In this document: piece by piece, positions 15,903 to 23,765 of the stretch
How positions within the stretch are numbered: the first letter of the stretch is position 1
How the letters are laid out: each line of letters starts with the position of its first letter
Origin: Chloroflexota bacterium
GTDB lineage: Bacteria; Chloroflexota; Limnocylindria; P2-11E
NCBI GenBank assembly: GCA_005883625.1
Contig: VBDU01000077.1
Coordinates: forward strand, 1-58,435
Length of the DNA stretch: 58,435 bases
Direction of reading: 5' to 3'
The notes under the pieces: generated by a model
Seen by the model: only the letters and a program-made list of their open reading frames with translations
Told to the model about the DNA's origin: nothing
Database searches by the model: none
Program-made: the position numbers and the translations under genes

Positions 15903-16781
15903 ATGAGCGAGCGGCGCGTCACGTTCGTCGATCTCATCCGGGCCGAGCTCCCGGGTCTCTTCGCGTTCCTCGATCGCGCGCCGTGGCCCGCGATCGCGCC
16001 GGCAGCGCTCCCCTTCGCGGTGCTCGCCGCGTTCGGCGCCGGACTCTTCGTCGACGCCGCGCTGCGGGTCCCCTTGGGGCTCGTGTTCCAGGCGCTGGGG
16101 CTTCCGGTCGGCCTCGCCCGCTTCGCGTTCCAGCTCGTCACGCTGCTCGCCACGGCCGCCGCGGCCGCGGTCGCCTGGCGAAGCGGGGGCGGCGACGCGG
16201 CGCGCGTGTACGTCGCCATCCTCGCGATCGAGCGGGTCCTCGGTCTGCCGGCCCTCCTGCGCTTCTGCGCGGTCGTGCAGCAGGAGTTCTCTTGCGGCCC
16301 GCTCGCGTACGTGCTCGGGCTCTGGCCGCTCCTCCTCGGGCTCGCCCTCTCGGTCCCGGTGCGCCGCCGTCTGCGCATCGTGGCCGGCGACCGCAACCCG
16401 CTGCTCGAGGCAGGCGGCGCCTTCGTGCTCGCGAACGATGCCGTCGTCCGGAGCTACGGCGCGCTCGCGGGGCAGGCGACCGGCTCGGAGGGCGGTCTCG
16501 CGGCGCTGCTCGGCGCGGTCGCCGGCGGGATCGCCTGCGGGATCGTCATCGCCCGGCGCGCCCCGCGGCACTGGCGCACCCTCGGGCTCGTCGCGCTCGC
16601 CGTCCTCGGCCAGTGGGTCGTCACCTCGCTCTTCCCTTTCTTCGCGGCGGCCGCGGACACGAGGACGCTCACCTTCCGGGATCCGGCGATCGTCTTCGCG
16701 CTCGCGGCGCCGGCCTTCGGCGTGGCCGCCGCCGTGGTCATCCTGTACATGGCGGCGGCGCGACAGGTGCGCGACGTCTAG
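15903..16781 (+). CDS. multi-pass membrane protein
   Basis: 292 residues. After a short cytosolic head (MSERRVTFVDLIRAELPG) there are about seven hydrophobic segments: roughly 28-48, 60-90, 95-115, 125-145, 180-205, 215-240 and 255-285. No motif or family is recognised. The neighbouring gene downstream overlaps or follows directly. An integral membrane protein without assigned role. Confidence 0.75.
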   Translation: MSERRVTFVDLIRAELPGLFAFLDRAPWPAIAPAALPFAVLAAFGAGLFVDAALRVPLGLVFQALGLPVGLARFAFQLVTLLATAAAAAVAWRSGGGDAARVYVAILAIERVLGLPALLRFCAVVQQEFSCGPLAYVLGLWPLLLGLALSVPVRRRLRIVAGDRNPLLEAGGAFVLANDAVVRSYGALAGQATGSEGGLAALLGAVAGGIACGIVIARRAPRHWRTLGLVALAVLGQWVVTSLFPFFAAAADTRTLTFRDPAIVFALAAPAFGVAAAVVILYMAAARQVRDV

Positions 16782-16785
16782 CGCG

Positions 16786-17124
16786 ATCGATGCGAAGGAG
16801 CTCGCCCTCGCGCGCGAGCATCCCCGCGGGACCGAGCGCCGCCGGCTCCTTCCCTACCGCGAAGCGCTGAACGACGTCGGCGCGTACGCCAGGCTGCCCG
16901 AGGCGGATCGCGACGTCATCGTCCGCTGGGCGGAGACGCGCCGCCGCATCAAGGTGGCGCACGACGTCGACCGCGATCCGAGGAACATGGCGGATCCGCT
17001 CATCGCGGCGGAGACGCTCCGCGCGCATGTCCTCGCAGGCGAGCGTGCCGCGGCCGGCGGGCGTGACCTCGCGGACCCGGGCGGCGACCTCATCGCCGTC
17101 GTCGCCGCGCTGCGCCGGCGCTAG
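16786..17124 (+). CDS. hypothetical protein, start unresolved
   Basis: The frame carries a coherent helical protein: ELALAREHPRGTERRRLLPY, EADRDVIVRWAETRRRIKVAHD, MADPLIAAETLRAHVLAG. There is no ATG, GTG or TTG between the end of the membrane-protein gene and the first sensible residues. An ATC at 16786, 4 bp after the upstream TAG, is the first convenient codon and is used only as a placeholder. The stop overlaps that of the convergent CPBP gene by 4 bp. Confidence 0.45.
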   Translation: MDAKELALAREHPRGTERRRLLPYREALNDVGAYARLPEADRDVIVRWAETRRRIKVAHDVDRDPRNMADPLIAAETLRAHVLAGERAAAGGRDLADPGGDLIAVVAALRRR

Positions 17125-17834
17125 GTCGACCCGGCGAAGGCGGCGGCGAGGAGGCCGACGCCGTTGAAGATCCCGTGTATCGCGATGCAGGGGTAGAGGC
17201 TGCCGCTCCGCGCCCGCAGATAACCGAGGCCGAGCCCGATGACGAGGAGGACCGGGAAATCGACGACGGCGCCGTGTGCGAGCGCGAAGGCGAGGGCGGT
17301 CACCGCGATCGCGACGGGCGCGCCGAGCGGCTCGAAGAGCGCGTAGCCCAGGCCGCGGCAGAGCGCCTCTTCGAAGATCGGCACGAAGACCGCGATCGCA
17401 AAGAGGTTCGCCGCGAACGCGCCGCCGCGCGACGGATCCCAGAACGCCGGCACCTCCTGTTCGCGGACCACGTGCGGCAGCGCGAGGCTGACGACGATGG
17501 ACACCGCGTAGCCGAAGACGAGCACGCCCGCTCCGAGCCCCGCGGCGTCGCGCCACGATGCGGGACGGCGGAGCGCGAGAGCCTCGCGGACGGGCAGGCG
17601 CAGCGCGATGACGACGACGATGAGCAGCAGGAAGCCGTCGCCCACGATCGCCGCGATCGCGGTGCCGTAACGGTAGAAGGCATCCGCGGGCAGCGACGTG
17701 ATCCGACCGCTCGCGCGTCCGGCGAAGTCCACGACGGCGAGGAACGCGATGAGGAGCGCCCAGAAGGCGATGCGCCACGGGTGGAGCGGGCGCGTGGCCG
17801 GCGGGGCGGCCGCGGCCTCCCCGGCCGCGCTCAG
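17121..17834 (-). CDS. CPBP family intramembrane metalloprotease, CTG start
   Basis: 237 residues with about six membrane segments. The catalytic motif is FVPIFEEALCRGLGYALFE (EExxxR) and the second motif is ALAFALAHG, as in CAAX-processing/bacteriocin-immunity (CPBP) proteases; the last helix has IAIHGIFNGVG. The first standard start (GTG at 17732) would cut off the first membrane helix PWRIAFWALLIAFLAVV. CTG at 17834 restores it and overlaps the aminotransferase stop as CTGA, the same -4 spacing as the ATGA/GTGA junctions in this genome. The substrate is unknown. Confidence 0.85.
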   Translation of the reverse strand: MSAAGEAAAAPPATRPLHPWRIAFWALLIAFLAVVDFAGRASGRITSLPADAFYRYGTAIAAIVGDGFLLLIVVVIALRLPVREALALRRPASWRDAAGLGAGVLVFGYAVSIVVSLALPHVVREQEVPAFWDPSRGGAFAANLFAIAVFVPIFEEALCRGLGYALFEPLGAPVAIAVTALAFALAHGAVVDFPVLLVIGLGLGYLRARSGSLYPCIAIHGIFNGVGLLAAAFAGST

Positions 17835-18988
17835 GCGACCGCCGCGGTGGCCCGCAGCGGCGCGAGGAGAGCGAGGGCGCGGTCCATCTCGTCGAGCGTA
17901 TTGAAGTAGTGCGGAGAGAGACGCACGAGTCCCGGCCGGTTATCGCAGATGAGACCGCGTTGACGCAGCGCGGCGACGACACCGGGCGGGTCGGGATGCT
18001 CGAGCGTGACGATCGGCGAGCGCCGAGAGGCGTCGGTCGGAGACCGGACCGTCCAGCCCTGCGCTCGCGCTCCGTCGACCAGACGCTGCGAGAGCTCCAT
18101 GTGACGGCGCCGAACCGTCGCGACACCGACCTCGCGCACCAGCGACAACCCCGCACGCGCCGTGTACGCGGCCGCGACCGCCGGCGTCCCGTATTCGAAC
18201 CGGCGCGCGTTCGGGGCGAGGTCGACGTGCTCCACGTCGAAGTCGAACGGATTCCGCATGGCCCACCAGCCGAGTGCCGATGGCCGCGCGGCCGCGATCC
18301 GGTCGCGGCGGGCGTACAGGAAGGCCATCCCCGGCCCGCCCATGAGCCACTTGAGCGTCCCGCCGACGAGGAAGTCGACGCCGCTGGAGTGCACGTCGAA
18401 GTCGAGCGCGCCGATCGACTGGTACGCGTCGACGACGAGAGCCGTGCCCTTGCGGTGACAGATCTCCGCGAGCGCCTTCACGTCCTGGATGTAGCCGCTC
18501 GTGTAATACACGTGGCCGGTGCAGACGAGCGCCGTGCGCTCGTCGACCGCGCGCGCGAAGAGCTCGAGCGGGACCCCGACCCGATCGGGGCTGCGGACGA
18601 ACTCCACCTGGACGCCGCGGTCGGCGAGCGCGAGCCAGGTGTGGCCGTCGGTCGGAAAATCGATGTCCGCGACCAGCACTTTGGGCCGCTTCGCGTAGTC
18701 GAACGACGACGCGATCGTCACGAGGGCCGCGGAGACGGCGGGCTCGAGCGCGACCTCGTCGCCGTCGGCGCCCAGGACGTCCGCGAACTCCTCGCGGAGC
18801 GCGTCGAGGATCTCGATCCAGTGGTCGTACCAGGCGCGGCCGCCGAGCTCCGACCACGTCTTCGCGTACTCCCGGAGCGCGGCCTCACCGCGTCGCGGGA
18901 GCGGCGTGAGCGAGCAGTTGTTGAGATAGAGCAGGCGCTCGGTGATCGGGAACTCGGCCCGCCAGGCGCGCTCCGCGGGCTCGGTCAC
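17831..18988 (-). CDS. class V PLP-dependent aminotransferase/desulfurase-like protein
   Basis: 385 residues. The fold-type I elements are visible: TPLPRRGEAALREY near the N-terminus, ALVVDAYQSIGALDFDVH (PLP aspartate) and FLVGGTLKWLMGGPGMAFLY, where K is the Schiff-base lysine. The FPTDGHTWLAL and RPSALGWWAMRNPF blocks resemble kynureninase-like and IscS-like members without the sulfur-relay cysteine loop. The reaction is not predictable; a kynureninase or an isopenicillin-epimerase-like lyase is possible. GTG at 18988 overlaps the upstream stop as GTGA. The CPBP gene follows with CTGA. Confidence 0.88.
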   Translation of the reverse strand: MTEPAERAWRAEFPITERLLYLNNCSLTPLPRRGEAALREYAKTWSELGGRAWYDHWIEILDALREEFADVLGADGDEVALEPAVSAALVTIASSFDYAKRPKVLVADIDFPTDGHTWLALADRGVQVEFVRSPDRVGVPLELFARAVDERTALVCTGHVYYTSGYIQDVKALAEICHRKGTALVVDAYQSIGALDFDVHSSGVDFLVGGTLKWLMGGPGMAFLYARRDRIAAARPSALGWWAMRNPFDFDVEHVDLAPNARRFEYGTPAVAAAYTARAGLSLVREVGVATVRRRHMELSQRLVDGARAQGWTVRSPTDASRRSPIVTLEHPDPPGVVAALRQRGLICDNRPGLVRLSPHYFNTLDEMDRALALLAPLRATAAVA

Positions 18989-20739
18989 CAGCCGATGGCC
19001 GCGCTCTCGCGTCGCGGGTCGGCCCCGCCCTCGAGCGTGCCCGGCCCGAGCAGGCGGATCGCGCACACGCTCGCGACCGCGGGCGAGTACTCCGGGAGCT
19101 CGCGCACGCGATGGCCGAGGCGCTCAAGACCCTCGCGCACCTCGGGCGCGATGCGACGCTCGGCCGTGAGCAGACCGGGCTCGTACGCGTGGGGGTGGAA
19201 GGTCCACGGGAACGAGCGCGAGATCACCCGCGGCGCTTCGATCGCGGCCTGGGTGTTCATGCCGAAGTCGACGATGTTGCAGACGACCTGGACCATCGCC
19301 TGGCACTGGGCGTCCTCTCCGGGGCAGCCGAAGGGCATGAGCGCCCTGCCGTCCCTCATGAGGAGCGCCGGGTTCGGCGTGAGGCGCGGACGCTTGCCCG
19401 GCGCTATCGCCGAGGGATGTCCGGGCGTCGTCCAGAGCTGCGCGCCGCGCGTGGAGACGATCATCCCGAGACCGCGGACGAGCGGCGCGCCGAGCCCGGG
19501 ATCCGACGGCGTGGCGGAGAAGGCGTTCCCTTCGGCGTCCATCGCGCACACGTACGAGGTGTCCGGCGCGCCCACCCCCGCCGCGACGCGCGGCCGGTAG
19601 CCCGCGGGGCCGGTGCGGCCTTCGTATCGCCAGGGGTCGCCGGGGGCCGGCAGCTCTGGATGCGCGCGGTCGTCGCGGATGAGACGCCGGCGCTCGCTCG
19701 CGTAGTCCTTGTCGAGCAGGCCCGCGATCGGCACGTCGACCTGCGCCGGGTCGCCGAAGAAGCCCTCGCGATCGGCCGCCGCCAGCTTGAACGCTTCGGT
19801 GTACTGGTGCAGGAACTCGAGGCTGCCCGCGCCGAGCGAGGCGACGTCGAAGCATTCGAGAAGGTTCAGCGTCATCGGGACGAGCGGCCCCTGCGACCAC
19901 GGGCCGCACGCGTAGACGTCGATGCCGCGATACGTCGAGTGCGCCGGCTTCTCGGACCGGACCCTCTGCGACGCGAGGTCCTCCGCGGTGATCGCGCCAC
20001 CCGATGCCCTCATGAACTCGGCGATCTGGCGCGCGATGTCGCCGGTGTAGATCGCGTCGCGCGCCGCCATGATCGCGACGGCCCGGCCTTTCGCTGCGTT
20101 CTGCTGCTCGATCGCGACGAGACGTCGGAAGAGATCGCCGAGCTCGCGCTGGACGAGGATCTCGCCTTCCTTCGGCGGGCGGCCGTTGGGGAGGAACACG
20201 GGCGAGCTCGTCGGCCACTGGCGCAGGCGCTCCTCGAGCATCTCGATGGCGCGGGCGAGCCTCGGGTACACCGGGAAGCCGTCGCAGAGCTCGATGCACG
20301 GGGCGAGGACCTCGGCGAGCGTGAGCCGACCGTGGCGGGCGAGTGCCGTGAGCCACGCGTCGGCCGCCGCGGGGGTCACCGAGCGCGCGACACCGATCGG
20401 CATGTCGTCGCCGTGCCGCGCGCGGTACCGCTCGAGCGTGAGCGCGGCCGGCCAGTGCCCAAGGCCGTCGATCGTCTCGGGCTCCGCCATGCCGGGCGTG
20501 AACAGGACGATCGGCGCGACGCCGCCGAAGTCGGTGAGGTGGCGCTCGAGCACGTTGAGCGCGATGCCGCCGGCGACGCCGGCATCGATCGCGTTGCCGC
20601 CGCGCTCGAACATGCGGACGCCGGCGGAGGTCGCGAGGTAGTGGCACGAGCTCACCATGTACCGCTTGGCGAGGACCGCGGGCCTGCCCTGACGGATCGC
20701 GATCGGCGGCGCGGTGTTCTCGACAGGGATCTCGCGCAC
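18985..20739 (-). CDS. ggt: gamma-glutamyltransferase family protein
   Basis: 584 residues, a self-processing N-terminal nucleophile hydrolase that cleaves gamma-glutamyl amides. The start of the large subunit has MFERGGNAIDAGVAGGIALN. The small subunit would begin at T394 in APDTSYVCAMDAEGNAFSAT, matching the autocatalytic threonine of E. coli GGT (T391). RKPA-type active-site loops are replaced by LTPNPALLMRDGRALMPFGCPGED. No signal peptide is present, so it may act in the cytosol; related proteins are annotated as glutathione or cephalosporin acylases. GTG at 20739 has TATGCT 6 nt upstream. It leads a three-gene run with the aminotransferase and CPBP genes. Confidence 0.88.
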   Translation of the reverse strand: MREIPVENTAPPIAIRQGRPAVLAKRYMVSSCHYLATSAGVRMFERGGNAIDAGVAGGIALNVLERHLTDFGGVAPIVLFTPGMAEPETIDGLGHWPAALTLERYRARHGDDMPIGVARSVTPAAADAWLTALARHGRLTLAEVLAPCIELCDGFPVYPRLARAIEMLEERLRQWPTSSPVFLPNGRPPKEGEILVQRELGDLFRRLVAIEQQNAAKGRAVAIMAARDAIYTGDIARQIAEFMRASGGAITAEDLASQRVRSEKPAHSTYRGIDVYACGPWSQGPLVPMTLNLLECFDVASLGAGSLEFLHQYTEAFKLAAADREGFFGDPAQVDVPIAGLLDKDYASERRRLIRDDRAHPELPAPGDPWRYEGRTGPAGYRPRVAAGVGAPDTSYVCAMDAEGNAFSATPSDPGLGAPLVRGLGMIVSTRGAQLWTTPGHPSAIAPGKRPRLTPNPALLMRDGRALMPFGCPGEDAQCQAMVQVVCNIVDFGMNTQAAIEAPRVISRSFPWTFHPHAYEPGLLTAERRIAPEVREGLERLGHRVRELPEYSPAVASVCAIRLLGPGTLEGGADPRRESAAIGW

Positions 20740-20751
20740 GGGACCAGCATA
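20740..20751 (-). promoter_or_regulatory. leaderless promoter of the gamma-glutamyltransferase gene
   Basis: CCTATGCTGGTCCC precedes the GTG at 20739. TATGCT (20751-20746) ends 6 nt before the start codon, which puts the expected transcription start at or next to the first codon. Confidence 0.45.
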
Positions 20752-20764
20752 GGATCCAACACCT

Positions 20765-20814
20765 GACGCCCGCAGGGCGTCTGAAAAGGGGGCGCAGGGG
20801 GCTCTGCCCCTGCG
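20765..20814. repeat. two consecutive palindromes between divergent genes
   Basis: GACGCCC-GCA-GGGCGTC at 20765-20781, followed by CGCAGGGG-GCTCTG-CCCCTGCG at 20793-20814. The second contains the GGGGGCTCTGCCCC core found elsewhere in the window. They lie 14 bp upstream of the gamma-glutamyltransferase promoter and 7 bp before the MBL gene. Confidence 0.6.
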
Positions 20815-20821
20815 ACAAAGA

Positions 20822-21472
20822 ATGAGGATCCTCGCGTGGCGCGTTCCGCCGTACGACAACGGCGCGTACCTCGTTCACGACGAGCGGCGCGAAGCGATCG
20901 TCATCGATCCATCGATGGGCGAGGCCGAAGTGCTCACAGCCGCGAAAGAGGAGGGCCTGCGCGTGATCGAGATCCTCAACACGCATGGCCATCCCGACCA
21001 CATCTACGGGAACGCCGCGGTGAAGGAGGCGACCCGAGCCCGCCTCGCGATCCATCGGCTCGACGCGTACCGGCTCGACCCCCGAGAACGCCCGAGCGTC
21101 TCGCCCGAGAGCCGCGCGCTGATCGGCGACCTCCTCGACGACGTCCCGCACGCGAGCGCCGACGACCTCATCGACGAAGGGCCGCTCCGTTACGTCGCGG
21201 ATATCGCGATCGAGGCGCTCCACACCCCCGGCCACACCGAGGGCTCGACGTGCTTTTACGTCCCCGCGGAGAACGTGCTGTTCTCGGGCGATGTCCTGTT
21301 CCGCGGTAACGTCGGCCGGGTCGACCTGCCGGGCGGGGACGCGAGGGCGATGGAGACGAGCCTCGCGCGGGTCGCGGCGCTGCCGCCGGCGACCCTCGTG
21401 TATCCCGGTCACGGACCGCAGACCTCGATCGGCGCCGAGCTCCGCTGGCTGCGCGGGTTCCGGTTCGACTGA
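20822..21472 (+). CDS. MBL-fold metallo-hydrolase (glyoxalase II-like)
   Basis: 216 residues. Metal ligands are seen in NTHGHPDHIYGN (HxHxDH), HTPGHTEGS, SGDVLFRGNVG (bridging aspartate) and VYPGHGPQTSIG (last histidine). The length matches small bacterial hydroxyacylglutathione hydrolases and persulfide dioxygenase relatives. The absence of the glyoxalase II C-terminal substrate domain argues against classical GloB. ATG at 20822; the double-GNAT gene begins with CTG overlapping its stop. Confidence 0.92.
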   Translation: MRILAWRVPPYDNGAYLVHDERREAIVIDPSMGEAEVLTAAKEEGLRVIEILNTHGHPDHIYGNAAVKEATRARLAIHRLDAYRLDPRERPSVSPESRALIGDLLDDVPHASADDLIDEGPLRYVADIAIEALHTPGHTEGSTCFYVPAENVLFSGDVLFRGNVGRVDLPGGDARAMETSLARVAALPPATLVYPGHGPQTSIGAELRWLRGFRFD

Positions 21473-22422
21473 CCGTCCGCGTCCGCCCGTTCGCCGAACG
21501 GGACTACGCCGGGTTCCTCCGCATCAGGCGGGTCGCCGAGGGCGAGCTCGTCTCGGTCGAGGAGGCGCGCGCGGGCGATCAGCGCTGGGACCATTCCCGC
21601 TACGAGCGGGTGCGCGTCGTCGCCGTCGACGAGGAGGACGCTCCGGTCGGGTACGGCGAGATCGCCCACGAGCCGAGCCGCTTCGCTCCGCGACGGTATT
21701 TCCTCCGCCTGGGCGTCGATGGCCCGCTTCGCCGGCGCGGCATCGGCGCGACGATCTGGGACCGCCTCCGCGTCGCGCTCGACGAGCGTGCGCCGCTCGT
21801 TGCCTGCCTCTGGGTGCGGGACGGGACCGCATGCCAGGCGTTCATCGCCAAGCGTGGCTTCGTCGAGGTGATCCGCGCGTACGAACAGGTCCTCGCGCTC
21901 GCCCCGGCGCGGATCCCGCTGCCGGCCGCGAGGGAGCGGATCGCCGCGTCCGGTGTGCGGGTGCGGACGCTCGCGGCGCTGCGCGCGTCTCACGGCGAAC
22001 CCGCCCTCCACGACGCGCACGAGCTCCATACGGCGTGCCGACGCGATCAGCCGACGCTCGGTGCCGTGACGCCCGCGCCGTACGCGGACTGGCTCGCCTA
22101 CAACGTCAGCGCGCCGGAGGCGCTCCTCGACGCGTACTTCGTCGCCTGCGACGGCGAGCGCCTCGTCGGCTGCAGCTCGGCGCGGCGCGAGAGCGAGGAT
22201 CAGCTCCGCATCGGCGTGACGGGCGTCCTCCCCGAGTACCGTCGCCGCGGCATCGGGCGGCTCCTCAAGCTGCACGTCCACGAGTGGGCCCGCGCGAACG
22301 GCTATCGCGAGATCCACACGAGCGCGACGGGACCGAACGTCGGCATGCTCGCGCTGAACGAGTCGCTGGGCTACGTCATCGTCGGCAGCTGGGGCGGCTA
22401 CGAGCTCGCGTTCGCCAGCTGA
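21469..22422 (+). CDS. tandem GNAT acetyltransferase, CTG start
   Basis: 317 residues with two GNAT domains. The N-terminal domain has LRLGVDGPLRRRGIGATIWD (acetyl-CoA-binding R/QxxGxG) and AFIAKRGFVEV. The C-terminal domain has IGVTGVLPEYRRRGIGRLLK and the end GMLALNESLGYVIVGSW. The first beta strand TVRVRPFAERDYAGFLRI lies upstream of any ATG, GTG or TTG (the first is GTG at 21610). CTG at 21469 begins LTVRVRPF and overlaps the MBL stop as CTGA. The acceptor molecule is unknown. The 3' end overlaps the convergent NUDIX gene by 25 bp. Confidence 0.88.
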   Translation: MTVRVRPFAERDYAGFLRIRRVAEGELVSVEEARAGDQRWDHSRYERVRVVAVDEEDAPVGYGEIAHEPSRFAPRRYFLRLGVDGPLRRRGIGATIWDRLRVALDERAPLVACLWVRDGTACQAFIAKRGFVEVIRAYEQVLALAPARIPLPAARERIAASGVRVRTLAALRASHGEPALHDAHELHTACRRDQPTLGAVTPAPYADWLAYNVSAPEALLDAYFVACDGERLVGCSSARRESEDQLRIGVTGVLPEYRRRGIGRLLKLHVHEWARANGYREIHTSATGPNVGMLALNESLGYVIVGSWGGYELAFAS

Positions 22423-22880
22423 GCTTCGATGAACGTCCGCGCGGGCCAGCCCGCCGGCGTGAGCGCGAGGTCGGGTGCGCAAAGCCGTACCGCGTCGACG
22501 TCGGAGCCCGCGCGCGGCACCGCGTCGTCGATGGTCGCCGCGACGCAGATCAGCAGCAGCTCGCCGTGCTCGAGCGTCCTCACGACGCGCGGCTCGCGCG
22601 CGACGAGCCCCGATTCTTCGCGCACTTCGCGGAGGGCCGCCGACTCGGCCGTCTCGCCCGTCTCCACGTAGCCGGCGACGAGCCCCCAGGCGCCCTCCGG
22701 CCAGCCGCGCTGGCGCGTGTACAGGATCTTGCCCTCGGCGGTGCGGGCGAGGACGAGGGCGACCGGCAGCACGTTCGTCGCCCGGAACCAGCCGCAGGCC
22801 GGGCATTCGGGCTTGTGCTCGGGATCGGCCGCGGCGACCAGCGCCGATCCGCACCGCGCGCAGAAGCGCGGATCCGGCAC
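22398..22880 (-). CDS. NUDIX hydrolase with zinc ribbon
   Basis: 160 residues. An N-terminal ribbon (CARCGSAL ... CPACGW) is followed by the NUDIX box GYVETGETAESAALREVREE. This is the domain order of NudC/NADH pyrophosphatase-like and short zinc-ribbon NUDIX proteins, but the SQPWPFPxS specificity loop of NudC is not present, so the nucleotide substrate remains open. GTG at 22880 starts 1 bp after the fabI stop, so both are probably one transcript. Confidence 0.9.
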   Translation of the reverse strand: MPDPRFCARCGSALVAAADPEHKPECPACGWFRATNVLPVALVLARTAEGKILYTRQRGWPEGAWGLVAGYVETGETAESAALREVREESGLVAREPRVVRTLEHGELLLICVAATIDDAVPRAGSDVDAVRLCAPDLALTPAGWPARTFIEAQLANASS

Positions 22881-22881
22881 C

Positions 22882-23670
22882 TTACTCGGTGACGCCGAGG
22901 ATGTTGAAGCCGTTGTCGGCGAAGATCGTCGCGCCGGTCACCGCGCGCGACCAGTCCGAGGCGAGGAACACGGCCACGTTGCCGACCTCCTCCTGCGTGA
23001 TGTTCCGCCGCAGTGGCGCCTTCGCCTCCATCAGGTCGCGCGCGGCGGAGATGCCCTTCACCGCGCTCCCCGCGAGCGTCTTGAGAGGCCCCGCCGAGAT
23101 CGCGTTCACGCGCACGTTCTGGGGGCCGAGATCGGCGGCGAGATACCGCGTCTCCGCCTCGAGGACGGCCTTCGCCATGGCCATCGAGTTGTAGCTCGGC
23201 ACGACGCGCTCGACCGCGTTGTACGTGAGGCTCATGACCGACCCGCCGCCCGCCTTCTCGAAGAGGGGCAGCGCACCGCGGCAGAGCGCGACGAGCGAGA
23301 ACGCGCTGATCTCGACAGCCGTCTTCAGGCCCTCACGGCTGATCTCGACGAAACGCCCCTTCAGGTCCTCGAGCGCCGCGAACGCGATCGAGTGGACGAG
23401 GACGTCGAGCGTGCCCCAGCGCCGTTCGAGCTCGGCGAAGAGCGCGTCGATCTCCTGCTGCTTCGAGACGTCGCACGGCATCACGGGGATGCGCTCGTGC
23501 TCGGGAAGCGTGCCGACGAGCTCGACGACGTTCTCCTTCAAGCGGTCGGTGGCGTAGTTGAAGGCGAGCTCGGCACCCTCGCGCTGGAACGCGGTCGCGA
23601 TCCCCCAGGCGATGCTCCGCTTGTTGCCGACGCCCATGACGAGCGCCTTCTTCCCTTCGAGGAGTCCCAT
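22882..23670 (-). CDS. fabI: enoyl-ACP reductase FabI
   Basis: 262-residue NADH-dependent reductase of type II fatty acid synthesis. It has the SDR-like cofactor loop LVMGVGNKRSIAWGIA (GxxxxxSIAxG, the FabI signature), MPCDVSKQQEID, LVHSIAFA, and the catalytic YNSMAMAK (Y-x6-K). It ends ADNGFNILGV. ATG at 23670 gives the standard FabI N-terminus MGLLEGKKALV. It heads a pair with the NUDIX gene. Confidence 0.95.
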   Translation of the reverse strand: MGLLEGKKALVMGVGNKRSIAWGIATAFQREGAELAFNYATDRLKENVVELVGTLPEHERIPVMPCDVSKQQEIDALFAELERRWGTLDVLVHSIAFAALEDLKGRFVEISREGLKTAVEISAFSLVALCRGALPLFEKAGGGSVMSLTYNAVERVVPSYNSMAMAKAVLEAETRYLAADLGPQNVRVNAISAGPLKTLAGSAVKGISAARDLMEAKAPLRRNITQEEVGNVAVFLASDWSRAVTGATIFADNGFNILGVTE

Positions 23671-23765
23671 CGTCGCACCTCCGCGCGACCGCATCATCCC
23701 AGACGTGAGACGGCACGTCACCTCGACGCGCTACTTCGCTGCAGCGCTAGTGCACCTGAATATCG

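Noticed and set aside
14660..16396. A much longer N-terminal extension of the alpha/beta hydrolase frame
   Set aside because: The extra sequence is Arg-rich, antisense to the genes at 14684 and 15903, and the hydrolase domain already starts naturally at 14659.
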